From positions 930,001 to 994,000 of the forward strand of contig NZ_JAPQES010000001.1 in the NCBI RefSeq assembly GCF_026735165.1: a DNA stretch of 64,000 bases, in the 5' to 3' direction. Origin of the DNA: Clostridium ganghwense (lineage in GTDB: Bacteria > Bacillota > Clostridia > Clostridiales > Clostridiaceae). The notes under the pieces are model-generated. The model was given only the letters and a program-made list of their open reading frames with translations, made no database searches and had not been told where the DNA came from. Both the position numbers and the translations under genes were made by a program. Of this stretch, positions 46,263 to 54,325 are shown one piece after another. The stretch's first letter is position 1; every line of letters begins with the position of its first letter.

Positions 46263-47285
46263 ATGAAAAAAATTAATTTTGCCATAATAGGATTTGGTGG
46301 AATCGCTAAAACTCATGCTCTTGCAGCAAATATTGCTAACTTAAAATTCAATTTACCATACAGCTTGAATTTAACTCATATAGTTACTAGAAGACCTATT
46401 AATCTTAATTTACTAGGCGTAGAAAATGTACAAAATGTAGAAGAAGTTTTAAAGAATCCAGATATATCTTTTGTAGATATATGTACTCCGAATTCTTCAC
46501 ATTTTAAAATATTAAATAAGGTTGTAGAATACAATAAACCAGTATATTGTGAAAAACCCCTTTCATCTAAATACGAAAATTCTCTAGAAATGACTAGACT
46601 TGTTAGTGAGAAAAATCTTATTAATTCTGTAGCTCTTATATACAGATTCATGCCAGCCATAAGAATGATAAAAAATGAAATAGAAAATAAGACTATAGGA
46701 GATATTATCGATTTTAAAATTAAGCTATATCATAAAAGCTATTTAAATCCAAATAAAAGTAAAACATGGCGAACTAGGAAAGAGGCTGGTGGCGGAGCTT
46801 TACTAGATTTAGGTGTACATCTTTTAGATATAATAAATTTTACTTTAGGTAATATTGAAAAAGCTGATATTCACAAAAGTATTTTCTTTAAAGAAAGAAC
46901 AGAAGTTGATGAAATAGCTGATGTTAGACTTTCTCTTGAAAATGGTATAAATGGTAGTCTTGAGGTATCAAGAATATTTGCCGAAAGAGAAGATCTAACA
47001 ACTTATATTATTTATGGAACTAACGGCAGCATTAAAATGAGTTCTGCTTCTCCTTATACTATAGAAATATATAACTATACTACTAATTGCACACAAATAA
47101 AATCAGCAACACTAGGTAGTGACATACTAAAGTATTATCCCAATGAAAGAGATTCTCTTGGATTTTTCCAAGATTGTCATACAGCCTCATTAATTGATTT
47201 TACAAACAAAGTGTATGATAAAAACACTGATAGTATTGGAGCTGAATTTATAGATTCAATAAATAGTGAAAAATGGATAAAATAA
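46263..47285 (+). CDS. Gfo/Idh/MocA-family oxidoreductase
   Basis: NAD(P)-dependent sugar oxidoreductase, 340 residues. Rossmann loop IIGFGGIAKTHA at residues 8-19, the family motif CEKPLSSKY at 96-104 and the catalytic-region pattern GGGALLDLGVHLLDII near 177, where Asp and His lie four apart. The family includes 1,5-anhydrofructose reductase, which makes 1,5-anhydromannitol, the non-phosphorylated form of the PflD substrate. It could therefore feed the GRE by reducing anhydrofructose or its 6-phosphate; this is inference from context. Other members use inositol or glucose. Ribosome binding site AGAGGTG. Confidence 0.9.
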   Translation: MKKINFAIIGFGGIAKTHALAANIANLKFNLPYSLNLTHIVTRRPINLNLLGVENVQNVEEVLKNPDISFVDICTPNSSHFKILNKVVEYNKPVYCEKPLSSKYENSLEMTRLVSEKNLINSVALIYRFMPAIRMIKNEIENKTIGDIIDFKIKLYHKSYLNPNKSKTWRTRKEAGGGALLDLGVHLLDIINFTLGNIEKADIHKSIFFKERTEVDEIADVRLSLENGINGSLEVSRIFAEREDLTTYIIYGTNGSIKMSSASPYTIEIYNYTTNCTQIKSATLGSDILKYYPNERDSLGFFQDCHTASLIDFTNKVYDKNTDSIGAEFIDSINSEKWIK

Positions 47286-47305
47286 ATTAAAAGAAGGTAA
47301 TAAGT

Positions 47306-48175
47306 ATGAAAAAAATACTATTAACAGGTGGAAACGGATTTTTCTGTTCAAGATTTGTAAAAGAATATAAAGATAAGTATGAAATTCTTTCTTTAGATAA
47401 ACAACAGTTAGATGTAACAAATGAGTTGAAAGTAATGTCAACTATAAAAGAATTCAATCCTGATTATGTTATTCATGCAGCTGCTATTGCAGTAACAGAC
47501 TTTTGCAACGAACATCCTAAATTAGCTCATGATATAAATGTAAAAGGTTCCGTTTATGTAGCAAAAGCTTGTAAAGAAGTTGGTGCTAAACTAGTATTTA
47601 TAAGTTCAGAACAAGTATTTAACGGAAACAGCGAAAGTGGTCCTTATACCGAAGAAGATACTCCCATTCCTGACACTGTATATGGACAGAATAAACTTGA
47701 AGCTGAAGGATTACTAAAAGAAATATTAGATGAATTATGGATATTAAGATTCACTTGGTTATTTGGTTTTCCTGAAAGAAACCTCAACATAAATTCTAAT
47801 ATACTGTGGAATACAATATCTTCTATGCTAAAGGATGAAAAAGTAAAAGCTCCTGTCAACGAATACAGAGGAATGACCTATGTTCAAGAAGTTCTAGAAA
47901 ACTTTGAGAACGTATTCTCTATGCCTTATGGAACTTATCACATTGGGAGTAAAAATAATTTAAGCCGTTACGATATAGTAAAACTTATTTTAACTAAAAT
48001 GGGACAAGAGCATAGATTAGATAAACTTCTTCAAAAAGATACTGAAAAATATAAAGAACATCCAAGAGATATTCGTCTTAATACTGAAAAAGCTACAAAA
48101 GCTGGATTAAAATTTTCTAATACAGAAGATGCTATAAAAAAATGTATAAGAGATTATAATCTCAACTTTCAATAA
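47306..48175 (+). CDS. RmlD-like extended SDR oxidoreductase
   Basis: 289-residue NAD(P)-dependent sugar epimerase/reductase family protein. Rossmann motif TGGNGFFCSRF (residues 7-17) has cysteine where the third glycine usually stands. Active site: VFISSEQVFNG (Ser/Thr) and Y126-x3-K130 in VYGQNKLEAEG. It resembles dTDP-4-dehydrorhamnose reductase, yet no nucleotide-sugar synthesis genes are nearby, so it more likely acts on a free or phosphorylated sugar in this operon. Substrate unknown. 20 bases after the Gfo/Idh gene. Confidence 0.88.
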   Translation: MKKILLTGGNGFFCSRFVKEYKDKYEILSLDKQQLDVTNELKVMSTIKEFNPDYVIHAAAIAVTDFCNEHPKLAHDINVKGSVYVAKACKEVGAKLVFISSEQVFNGNSESGPYTEEDTPIPDTVYGQNKLEAEGLLKEILDELWILRFTWLFGFPERNLNINSNILWNTISSMLKDEKVKAPVNEYRGMTYVQEVLENFENVFSMPYGTYHIGSKNNLSRYDIVKLILTKMGQEHRLDKLLQKDTEKYKEHPRDIRLNTEKATKAGLKFSNTEDAIKKCIRDYNLNFQ

Positions 48176-48220
48176 AAATTATAATATTAATCTAAATAAA
48201 ACAAAGAAAGGATGATAAAT

Positions 48221-48901
48221 ATGTTATATATATTAGATACTGCAAACTTAGACGCTATTAAAAAGGCTTATGATTTATACCCAATGAGTGGAGTTACTAC
48301 AAATCCAACAATCATATCAAAAGAAAACAGAAGTTTTCTATCTATTCTAAAAAACATTAGAGAAATAGTTGGCGAAGATTCTATGCTTCACGTTCAAGCA
48401 GTAAGCACAACTGCCGAAGGTATGGTAAAAGAAGCAGAATACTTAACTGAAACTATTGGTGGTAACTTATATATCAAAATTCCTGTTATACCTGAAGGAA
48501 TAAAAGCAATGAAAATTCTTAAGAAGAAAGGAATAAAAATAACAGCTACAGCAATTTTCACAGCACAACAAGCTCTTATGGCAGCAGTTGCAGGAGCAGA
48601 TTTTGTAGCACCTTATGTTAACAGAATAGATAACATAAGTGGTAATGGTATTAGAGTAGTAGAAGAAATTGTTCAATTATTTGAACTGCATAATATAGAT
48701 GCTAAAGTATTAGCAGCTTCCTTCAAAAATGTTCAACAAGTACATGAAGTTTCACTTACAGGAGCTGAATCAGTAACTGTAAATCCTGAAATAATGGATA
48801 AAATGCTTGAACATCCTTTAACTGATTGGAGTGTAGACCAATTTATTAAAGATTGGGAAAATGTATATGGAGAAGGTAAAATAACTCTTGATGTAGAATA
48901 G
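48221..48901 (+). CDS. fsa: Fructose-6-phosphate-aldolase-type enzyme (FSA/TalC family)
   Basis: 226-residue TIM-barrel class I aldolase. Schiff-base lysine K86 in LYIKIPVIPEG. Two residues that separate FSA aldolases from true transaldolases are present: Gln59 (HVQAVSTTAEGMV) and Tyr132 in APYVNRID, where transaldolases have Glu and Phe. In E. coli, FsaA/FsaB split 1-deoxyfructose 6-phosphate into glyceraldehyde 3-phosphate and hydroxyacetone, so it fits directly downstream of a PflD-type GRE. Start ATG 48221, because AAGGA sits too close to the ATG three codons earlier. Last gene of the operon. Confidence 0.92.
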   Translation: MLYILDTANLDAIKKAYDLYPMSGVTTNPTIISKENRSFLSILKNIREIVGEDSMLHVQAVSTTAEGMVKEAEYLTETIGGNLYIKIPVIPEGIKAMKILKKKGIKITATAIFTAQQALMAAVAGADFVAPYVNRIDNISGNGIRVVEEIVQLFELHNIDAKVLAASFKNVQQVHEVSLTGAESVTVNPEIMDKMLEHPLTDWSVDQFIKDWENVYGEGKITLDVE

Positions 48902-48907
48902 AAAAAG

Positions 48908-48941
48908 TGCGACATAAATTTCCTATAATTTATGTCGCCTT
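48908..48941 (+). terminator. Terminator of the GRE operon
   Basis: Stem GCGACATAAATT/AATTTATGTCGC with a 6-base loop, then CTTTTC. Follows the fsa stop by 6 bases; gerAA2 converges from the other side. Confidence 0.85.
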
Positions 48942-48948
48942 TTCTTAT

Positions 48949-50391
48949 TTATTTCCTTTTTTTATCTTTTGGATTTAAAGAATGTGGTCTTTCTTTAGAT
49001 ATATTTATAGAACTTAACATAAAATTTTTTAAATCTTTGAAATTGAATGGAGCAACAGGAGCACCATAAGCATCCCCCAAGCTTGTCGTAGAAATCACAT
49101 TCACTACAATAAGAGTATACCCTATAACAAAACCGAAAAGTCCAAAAATTCCAGTTAAACAAATCATCATAAATTTTAAAATTCTTATTGGATTCATTAT
49201 AGTGTGATCAGAAACTCCAAAGGAACATATAGTGGATAAACCAACTATTATTACCATAAGAGGACTTACAATTCCTGCCGCTACTGCTGCTTGACCTATT
49301 ACTAAAGTTCCTACAATACCAAAAGCAGGTCCTATATGGGTTGGAAGTCTTATGCTTGCTTCTCTTAATATTTCCGATGTAAATTCCATAGAAACTGCTT
49401 CTAACACTGAATTTATAGGTACAGCTGATCTAGCTGATGCTAATGCAATAGTATATCCTGTTGGAAGAATATCACTATGGAATCCAACAACAACAACATA
49501 TAAAGAAGATAGTGTTAGACTTATAGCAAGTGATACAGCTCTAATAATTTTTGCCAATATTGCACTATGCAAATCATCATAATGATCATCACCAGAATCT
49601 AAAAAATCTACAATTAATTTAGGTACAGATAAAGCAAGATTTCCACCCTCAACTATTAAAATTATTTTTCCCTCCAATATATCCGCACAAGCCATATCAG
49701 ATCTTTCAACAATTCCAGCTTGAGGAAATAAATCAAAATCATTGTTTAATAAATATTTCTGAATATATCCTGATTCAAAAATTCCATCTATGCTTATATT
49801 ATTTATTCTCTCTTTAGTTTCAGAAACATATCTTGGATTTGCTATATCCTTTATATAAATTACTGCTACTTTGGTTCTAGTTCTTTTTCCAACTGTTAAG
49901 CTATCTATCCTAAGATTAGGATCTTTTATTCTATACCGTATTAATGAAATATTAGTATCTAAGTTTTCTGTAAAAGAATCCATTGGTCCTTTTAAAGTAA
50001 ATGCTATTTCAGGTTTTTCTGGATTTCTTTTTTGAATCTTAACTGTATTAGCTACAATGTATTTTTCATCACTGTTTATTAATATAATAGATTTTCCCTC
50101 TAAAATATATTCTATTATCTTATTTTCATCATAATCTATGGATAAATCATCTATATAAATTATAGAATCAACTATTTTATCAATACTGAGTTTTTGCTCA
50201 TCTCTATACTGTAATATAGGTTTAATAATACTTTCAGATATCATTTGCCTATCACTAATCTGCCCAATATAAAGTATATATACCTCTGTATTACAAACAC
50301 TCAATTTTCTTATAGTTATTCCCATATTGCCTTGCTGTATTTCCAATATTTTATTTAAGAATTTGCTTTCTTTGCTGCTATTCACCTTCAA
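48949..50391 (-). CDS. gerAA: Germinant receptor subunit A, GerAA type (operon 2)
   Basis: 480-residue A subunit: a soluble N-terminal half (including LRIDSLTVGKRTRTKVAVIYIKDIANPRY and FPQAGIVERSDMACADILEGKIILIVEGGNLAL) and four to five helices in the C-terminal half, with IRLPTHIGPAFGIVGTLVIGQAAVAAGIVSP as family signature. Starts at TTG 50391 or GTG 50385; the GTG has better spacing from AGGGGG. Either way it overlaps the C gene. Here A is the last gene of the operon, unlike operon 1. Confidence 0.93.
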   Translation of the reverse strand: MKVNSSKESKFLNKILEIQQGNMGITIRKLSVCNTEVYILYIGQISDRQMISESIIKPILQYRDEQKLSIDKIVDSIIYIDDLSIDYDENKIIEYILEGKSIILINSDEKYIVANTVKIQKRNPEKPEIAFTLKGPMDSFTENLDTNISLIRYRIKDPNLRIDSLTVGKRTRTKVAVIYIKDIANPRYVSETKERINNISIDGIFESGYIQKYLLNNDFDLFPQAGIVERSDMACADILEGKIILIVEGGNLALSVPKLIVDFLDSGDDHYDDLHSAILAKIIRAVSLAISLTLSSLYVVVVGFHSDILPTGYTIALASARSAVPINSVLEAVSMEFTSEILREASIRLPTHIGPAFGIVGTLVIGQAAVAAGIVSPLMVIIVGLSTICSFGVSDHTIMNPIRILKFMMICLTGIFGLFGFVIGYTLIVVNVISTTSLGDAYGAPVAPFNFKDLKNFMLSSINISKERPHSLNPKDKKRK

Positions 50392-51523
50392 ATACCCCCT
50401 TAGCCTTTGAATCAGTAGTTCCTAAGTTATTTATTTTAGTATCTACCTTGACATTAATCTGAGCTAATGGATATTCCTTAATCCAATCTATTTTCTTGTA
50501 AATTTTAGGATTTTGAGCTCGGAAATATTTTGCAAAATTCATTATATCAATCTTAAATTCATCTTGAGATCTCTTTATTGCAATTTCTATCTCATTCTTA
50601 ATATCATCACTTATCGCTTGTTCTAATTCAAATTTCACTTTATCAGTAATTGGTGGCTTTACATAGTATTGAAACTTTATCTTTGAACTAGCCTTCAAAT
50701 TAACATCTATAATTATTTTTCCATCTTTATAATCTGTCTTTATGGATTTCTTCGCCTTTGTATCAAAATAAAGTAAATCTTTCTCATCCTCTGGATGAGA
50801 AACTACATTTATAGCCTTAGGATGTTCTGCTAAAATATAAGATAACCCTCTAAAAGCCTTATCATCCGCATCTAGCATTCCAATCATTTTTGAATCTTTC
50901 ATAACCGCAGCTCCAGCATAATGTAGAACTCCCTCTTTCACCTCAATATAGGGCAAAACATATCCTATTTTTTTCATTGCTATATCTGAAAGAATATCTC
51001 CTGTACTTTTAGATATATCATATCCAACTTTATCTACATTCTCTACTATATTATTTACCATAAAAGCTGCTGTTACATCATTATTAGGTTTTACACTTAA
51101 TATCTTATCTGTTTTTTGTTTACTTACTACAACAAGAGTTGTTTTTCTATAGCCTTGTATTTTTTTTATTCTGTTTATATAATCTTCTATACCTTTTTCT
51201 GCAGCATCCTTATCAAAAATTATTACTCTTACTGTCCCTAAAAAAACAGGAAAAGCATTTCTATGTTCAAGCTCTCTTCTTGCCTCTGCATAAGTTTTAC
51301 CTTCTGCCAAAGTTAACTTTGTTAGTTCTTTTTGACCTACAGCCTCCTTTTGAAGTACTCTAATTTGTGCAGTTTCGATAACAAAACGATACTTTTTATC
51401 TGTATAATCTAATCCCACTGCTAAAAGAATATTTTTTTTATTAATATCACGATAATCCCAACATCCTGTAAAGTTTACAAGCAAAATAAATATTCCAATT
51501 ATACTAAATAACTTTTTTATCAT
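50378..51523 (-). CDS. gerAC: Germinant receptor subunit C, Ger(x)C lipoprotein (operon 2)
   Basis: 381-residue lipoprotein. Signal peptide KKLFSIIGIFILLVNFTGC with lipid cysteine at about 21, followed by WDYRDINKKNILLAVGLD, the usual C-subunit start. Mid-region ELEHRNAFPVFLGTVRVIIFDKDAAEKG and the C-terminal NPKIYKKIDWIKEYPLAQINVKVDTKINNLG match family features. Overlaps the B gene by 20 bases and the A gene by 14. Confidence 0.93.
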   Translation of the reverse strand: MIKKLFSIIGIFILLVNFTGCWDYRDINKKNILLAVGLDYTDKKYRFVIETAQIRVLQKEAVGQKELTKLTLAEGKTYAEARRELEHRNAFPVFLGTVRVIIFDKDAAEKGIEDYINRIKKIQGYRKTTLVVVSKQKTDKILSVKPNNDVTAAFMVNNIVENVDKVGYDISKSTGDILSDIAMKKIGYVLPYIEVKEGVLHYAGAAVMKDSKMIGMLDADDKAFRGLSYILAEHPKAINVVSHPEDEKDLLYFDTKAKKSIKTDYKDGKIIIDVNLKASSKIKFQYYVKPPITDKVKFELEQAISDDIKNEIEIAIKRSQDEFKIDIMNFAKYFRAQNPKIYKKIDWIKEYPLAQINVKVDTKINNLGTTDSKAKGVFEGE

Positions 51524-52592
51524 ATTTTTTCACCTTTGCTGTAATAAATAATATTAACGGTATAATTACTCCTGTAAATATTGACATATATCCACTATAC
51601 ATAAAAAATTTCTGTTTACTCTCAAAAGTTGTTGGTATTAATGCTAAAATATCTGCTAATATAATTACAATAAAACAAAGACGTTTAAATTCTACTTTCT
51701 TAAATATTTTACTTAAAAGATATACTGCCCCATAAATATATATGCAAGTTTTTGCAATCAAAGCCATAAACCATATGCTTATAAAAATACCGTCAATCCT
51801 CTCAAAAAATTCAAGATATGGGACATTTACTCTCCTGACCGCCACAAATAATGCATCCTTGTAGTATACAATATCATCTACCCCTAATATTGCTATGCAA
51901 GCTTCAAAAGCCAATATAAATAAAAGTCCACCCATTAATATCCCACTGATTGTATATTTGAATATTTGTGAATTATTCTTCTCAAAAGGAATAATCGTTA
52001 ATAATTGAATGCCTATATATGGTACAACTTTTTCTAATCCCTTTATATATGCAATACTCTCTTCACTTCCCATTAAAGGCTGAAGATTAATCATTTTACC
52101 TTCATTAAGCATAATTATATACATAAAGAACATGGATATAACAATAATAAAACCATAAAATTCAAATAATCTTCCAATTATTCTTAACCCTTTAGAAGTA
52201 GTATAGTAAACTACTATAAACAACGTGATTACCATTGCCCATACAGGCGTTTTAGCTAATATTTCTAATCTCAAAAATTCACAACCCATTTGTGGGAGCA
52301 TTGCACCAATGAGAAAAAAATATACTATATATATAATCACAAAAATATTTGTAAAACTCTTTCCAACAATTTCATTACTATATTGATCCAGTGTCTTCCC
52401 CCTAAAACTCCAGCCAAGATAGGTAATTATATAGGTAAAAAAAATAGATATGCCTATACCTAATAATATTGTAATCCACCCACCAGTGCCAACAACTTCT
52501 GCTACCTCTTTTGCTAATTCCATAGAGTCATGTACAGTTATACTTATTACTAATATAAAAAATATTTGTATATTAGTCAGATACTCTTTCAT
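51504..52592 (-). CDS. gerAB: Germinant receptor subunit B, GerAB-type permease (operon 2)
   Basis: 362-residue permease-like subunit with about ten helices. Starts MKEYLTNIQIFFILVISITVHDSMELAKEVAEVVGTGGWITILLG over its first helix and loop, where VGTGGWI matches the family loop. First gene of the B-C-A operon. Its upstream region holds repeat copy B, so its promoter must lie within or just before about 52600-52660. Confidence 0.93.
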   Translation of the reverse strand: MKEYLTNIQIFFILVISITVHDSMELAKEVAEVVGTGGWITILLGIGISIFFTYIITYLGWSFRGKTLDQYSNEIVGKSFTNIFVIIYIVYFFLIGAMLPQMGCEFLRLEILAKTPVWAMVITLFIVVYYTTSKGLRIIGRLFEFYGFIIVISMFFMYIIMLNEGKMINLQPLMGSEESIAYIKGLEKVVPYIGIQLLTIIPFEKNNSQIFKYTISGILMGGLLFILAFEACIAILGVDDIVYYKDALFVAVRRVNVPYLEFFERIDGIFISIWFMALIAKTCIYIYGAVYLLSKIFKKVEFKRLCFIVIILADILALIPTTFESKQKFFMYSGYMSIFTGVIIPLILFITAKVKKYDKKVI

Positions 52593-52660
52593 ATATACTC
52601 TGCTCCTATTTATTTTAATTTTATGGTTTGTTAAAACTTAATGCTTTATTCAACTTTTCA

Positions 52661-52898
52661 GAATATTGCGAAGCAACATTCAGTGACCTATAACCAGCCA
52701 AAATGAAAAATAAAAAGATTATTAGAGAAGTTAAATTAAGTAAAAAAGAAGTATAAAAAAGAGCAAGAATATAGAAAATCTCTATGTTCTTACTCTTCTT
52801 TTATTTTAATTTAGGTTTTGCGTTAGCAAAACTTCCTTCACTGGTTACTGGTATCTAGCTACTGGTTACTAGAATAATGTTGCGTCGCAACATTATTC
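52661..52898. repeat. Structured intergenic repeat, copy B (downstream of fruK)
   Basis: Counterpart of 6976-7191 in opposite orientation relative to its neighbour. Order: hairpin GAATATTGC-gaa-GCAACATTC (52661-52681), CAGTGACCTATAACCAGC, A-rich stretch, central terminator-like hairpin with GAGCAAGAATATAGA / TCTATGTTCTTACTC (52761-52797), GGTTTTGC-gtta-GCAAAAC hairpin (52813-52831), ACTGGTTACTGG repeats, and an extra hairpin GAATAATGTTG/CAACATTATTC (52872-52898) that runs into the fruK stop codon. No coding potential. Confidence 0.75.
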
Positions 52899-53836
52899 TA
52901 GTCTTCCTCTTTAATTTCCACCTCTATTTTCCTAAACATTTCTTGAACCTGTTCTAAAGTACAGGCCTTTGTACCTTCTAAGGTAACTGCAGCAGTACCA
53001 CATGAGGCAGCAAATTTTAAAGCTTCACTAGGTTCATAGTTATTTAATTTACTATAAACCAAACCTGCTACCATAGAATCTCCAGCACCTACTGTACTTT
53101 TCACATCTACCTTTACTCCTTTTGAATGATAAATATTTTCACCCGTTATAAATAATGCTCCTTTTTCTCCAAGTGAAATTAGTATATTTGCTATCCCTTT
53201 ACTTTGCAGTAGTTTTGCAGCTTTTATTAATTCCTTCTCTGAGTCAGATTCTAAATTTAAAAGTCTAACAAGTTCATGATTATTAGGTTTTATTACGTCT
53301 GGTTTTTCTTTGATTCCTTCTTTTAATAACTCTCCATCAGCATCTAAAATAACAAAAGCTCCTTTTTCTTTAGCTATTTTTGTAAGCTGTGCATATATGT
53401 CCTTAGGTACCGATGGGCTTACCCCTCCTGCTAAAACCACTATATCATCCTTATTACACATATTCCCAAATTCATCCAAGAACATCTTTAACTCATTTTC
53501 ACTTATTTCAGGTCCAGCTTCATTTATATCTGTATAAACTTTCTTTGTAGTATCAACAATTTTTGTATTTGTTCTACTATTTTCTTTTATATGAATAAAT
53601 CTTGTATCTATTCCTCTAGAATTTAACTCCTCTATAAAAGTTTTCTCCAAAATTCCTCCTAAAAATCCTGTACAAGTTGAATTCACATTAAAGTTCTTTA
53701 ATACTTTTGATACATTTATTCCTTTTCCACCTATATCATATCTTAAATTAGATACTCTATTTACTATTCCTAACGTAAAATTATCTATAGCTAAAGTCTT
53801 ATCCATAGCTGGATTTAACGTCACAGTAATTATCAT
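52898..53836 (-). CDS. fruK: 1-phosphofructokinase
   Basis: PfkB-family sugar kinase that phosphorylates fructose 1-phosphate, the product of fructose PTS transport, to fructose 1,6-bisphosphate. The start IITVTLNPAMDKTLAID is the FruK/LacC signature; GGKGINVSKVLKNF near 36 and the catalytic VGAGDSMVAGLVYS near 250 are intact. About 312 residues from ATG 53836. AAAGGAGG is unusually far from this ATG (about 34 bases), but a 7-bp hairpin between them would bring it to about 10. Last gene of the PTS operon. Confidence 0.94.
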   Translation of the reverse strand: MIITVTLNPAMDKTLAIDNFTLGIVNRVSNLRYDIGGKGINVSKVLKNFNVNSTCTGFLGGILEKTFIEELNSRGIDTRFIHIKENSRTNTKIVDTTKKVYTDINEAGPEISENELKMFLDEFGNMCNKDDIVVLAGGVSPSVPKDIYAQLTKIAKEKGAFVILDADGELLKEGIKEKPDVIKPNNHELVRLLNLESDSEKELIKAAKLLQSKGIANILISLGEKGALFITGENIYHSKGVKVDVKSTVGAGDSMVAGLVYSKLNNYEPSEALKFAASCGTAAVTLEGTKACTLEQVQEMFRKIEVEIKEED

Positions 53837-53877
53837 ATTTTTTTTCTGCAGCAAAATACTTCTGCAGATTCCTCCTT
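53837..53877 (-). promoter_or_regulatory. Structured ribosome binding site of fruK
   Basis: GGAGG at 53871-53875, then a hairpin TCTGCAG/CTGCAGA (53862-53868 with 53845-53851, 10-base loop), then A-rich sequence to the ATG. Folding removes 24 bases and leaves normal spacing. Confidence 0.55.
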
Positions 53878-53924
53878 TCTGCGTGTTACTAACTATATAA
53901 AATAATAGCTGCTGACATAATGCC

Positions 53925-53950
53925 AACAGCTATTATTTTTTATATTAGAC
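53925..53950 (-). terminator. Hairpin between the IIB gene and fruK
   Basis: Minus-strand AATAATAGCTG against CAGCTATTATT around 53893-53945, followed by TTTTATA; likely a partial terminator that lowers fruK relative to the PTS genes. Listed limits cover the proximal arm. Confidence 0.5.
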
Positions 53951-53951
53951 T

Positions 53952-54272
53952 TTATTTTTGTTTGCTTTCAAGATGTGCTACTATTTTATCTATAAGCTTG
54001 TCTGAGTTCTTTACCACATCACTAATTCCTACATTTACAATAAGTTTTCCTTTAAATCTTTCTTTACCCTTTATTCCTATATCTTTTGTTAAAATTACTG
54101 CATCAGCATCTTTTACATCATTCATTGTAATTTCATTTTCAATTCCAATTGAACCTTGAGTTTCTACTTTGATTTCTATTCCTCTTGCTTTTGCAGCATT
54201 TTCTATTGCTTCTGCTGCCATATAAGTGTGTGCTACGCCTGATGGGCATGCTGTAACTGCTAAAAATTTCAT
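53952..54272 (-). CDS. PTS fructose-family IIB component
   Basis: 106-residue phosphotransferase domain. The phospho-cysteine is in TACPSGVAHTYMAAE (C8), the CPTGxAHT-type signature of fructose/mannitol-family IIB. The rest (IEIKVETQGSIGIENEIT, ADAVILTKDIGIKGKERF) fits fructose IIB. It takes phosphate from IIA (55522) and passes it to the sugar at IIC (54326). Separate IIA, IIB and IIC genes instead of one fused protein. Confidence 0.94.
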   Translation of the reverse strand: MKFLAVTACPSGVAHTYMAAEAIENAAKARGIEIKVETQGSIGIENEITMNDVKDADAVILTKDIGIKGKERFKGKLIVNVGISDVVKNSDKLIDKIVAHLESKQK

Positions 54273-54325
54273 GTCTACTTCCTCCTCAAATTAGAATAGT
54301 TAATATCTTCCCTATAAATTATACT

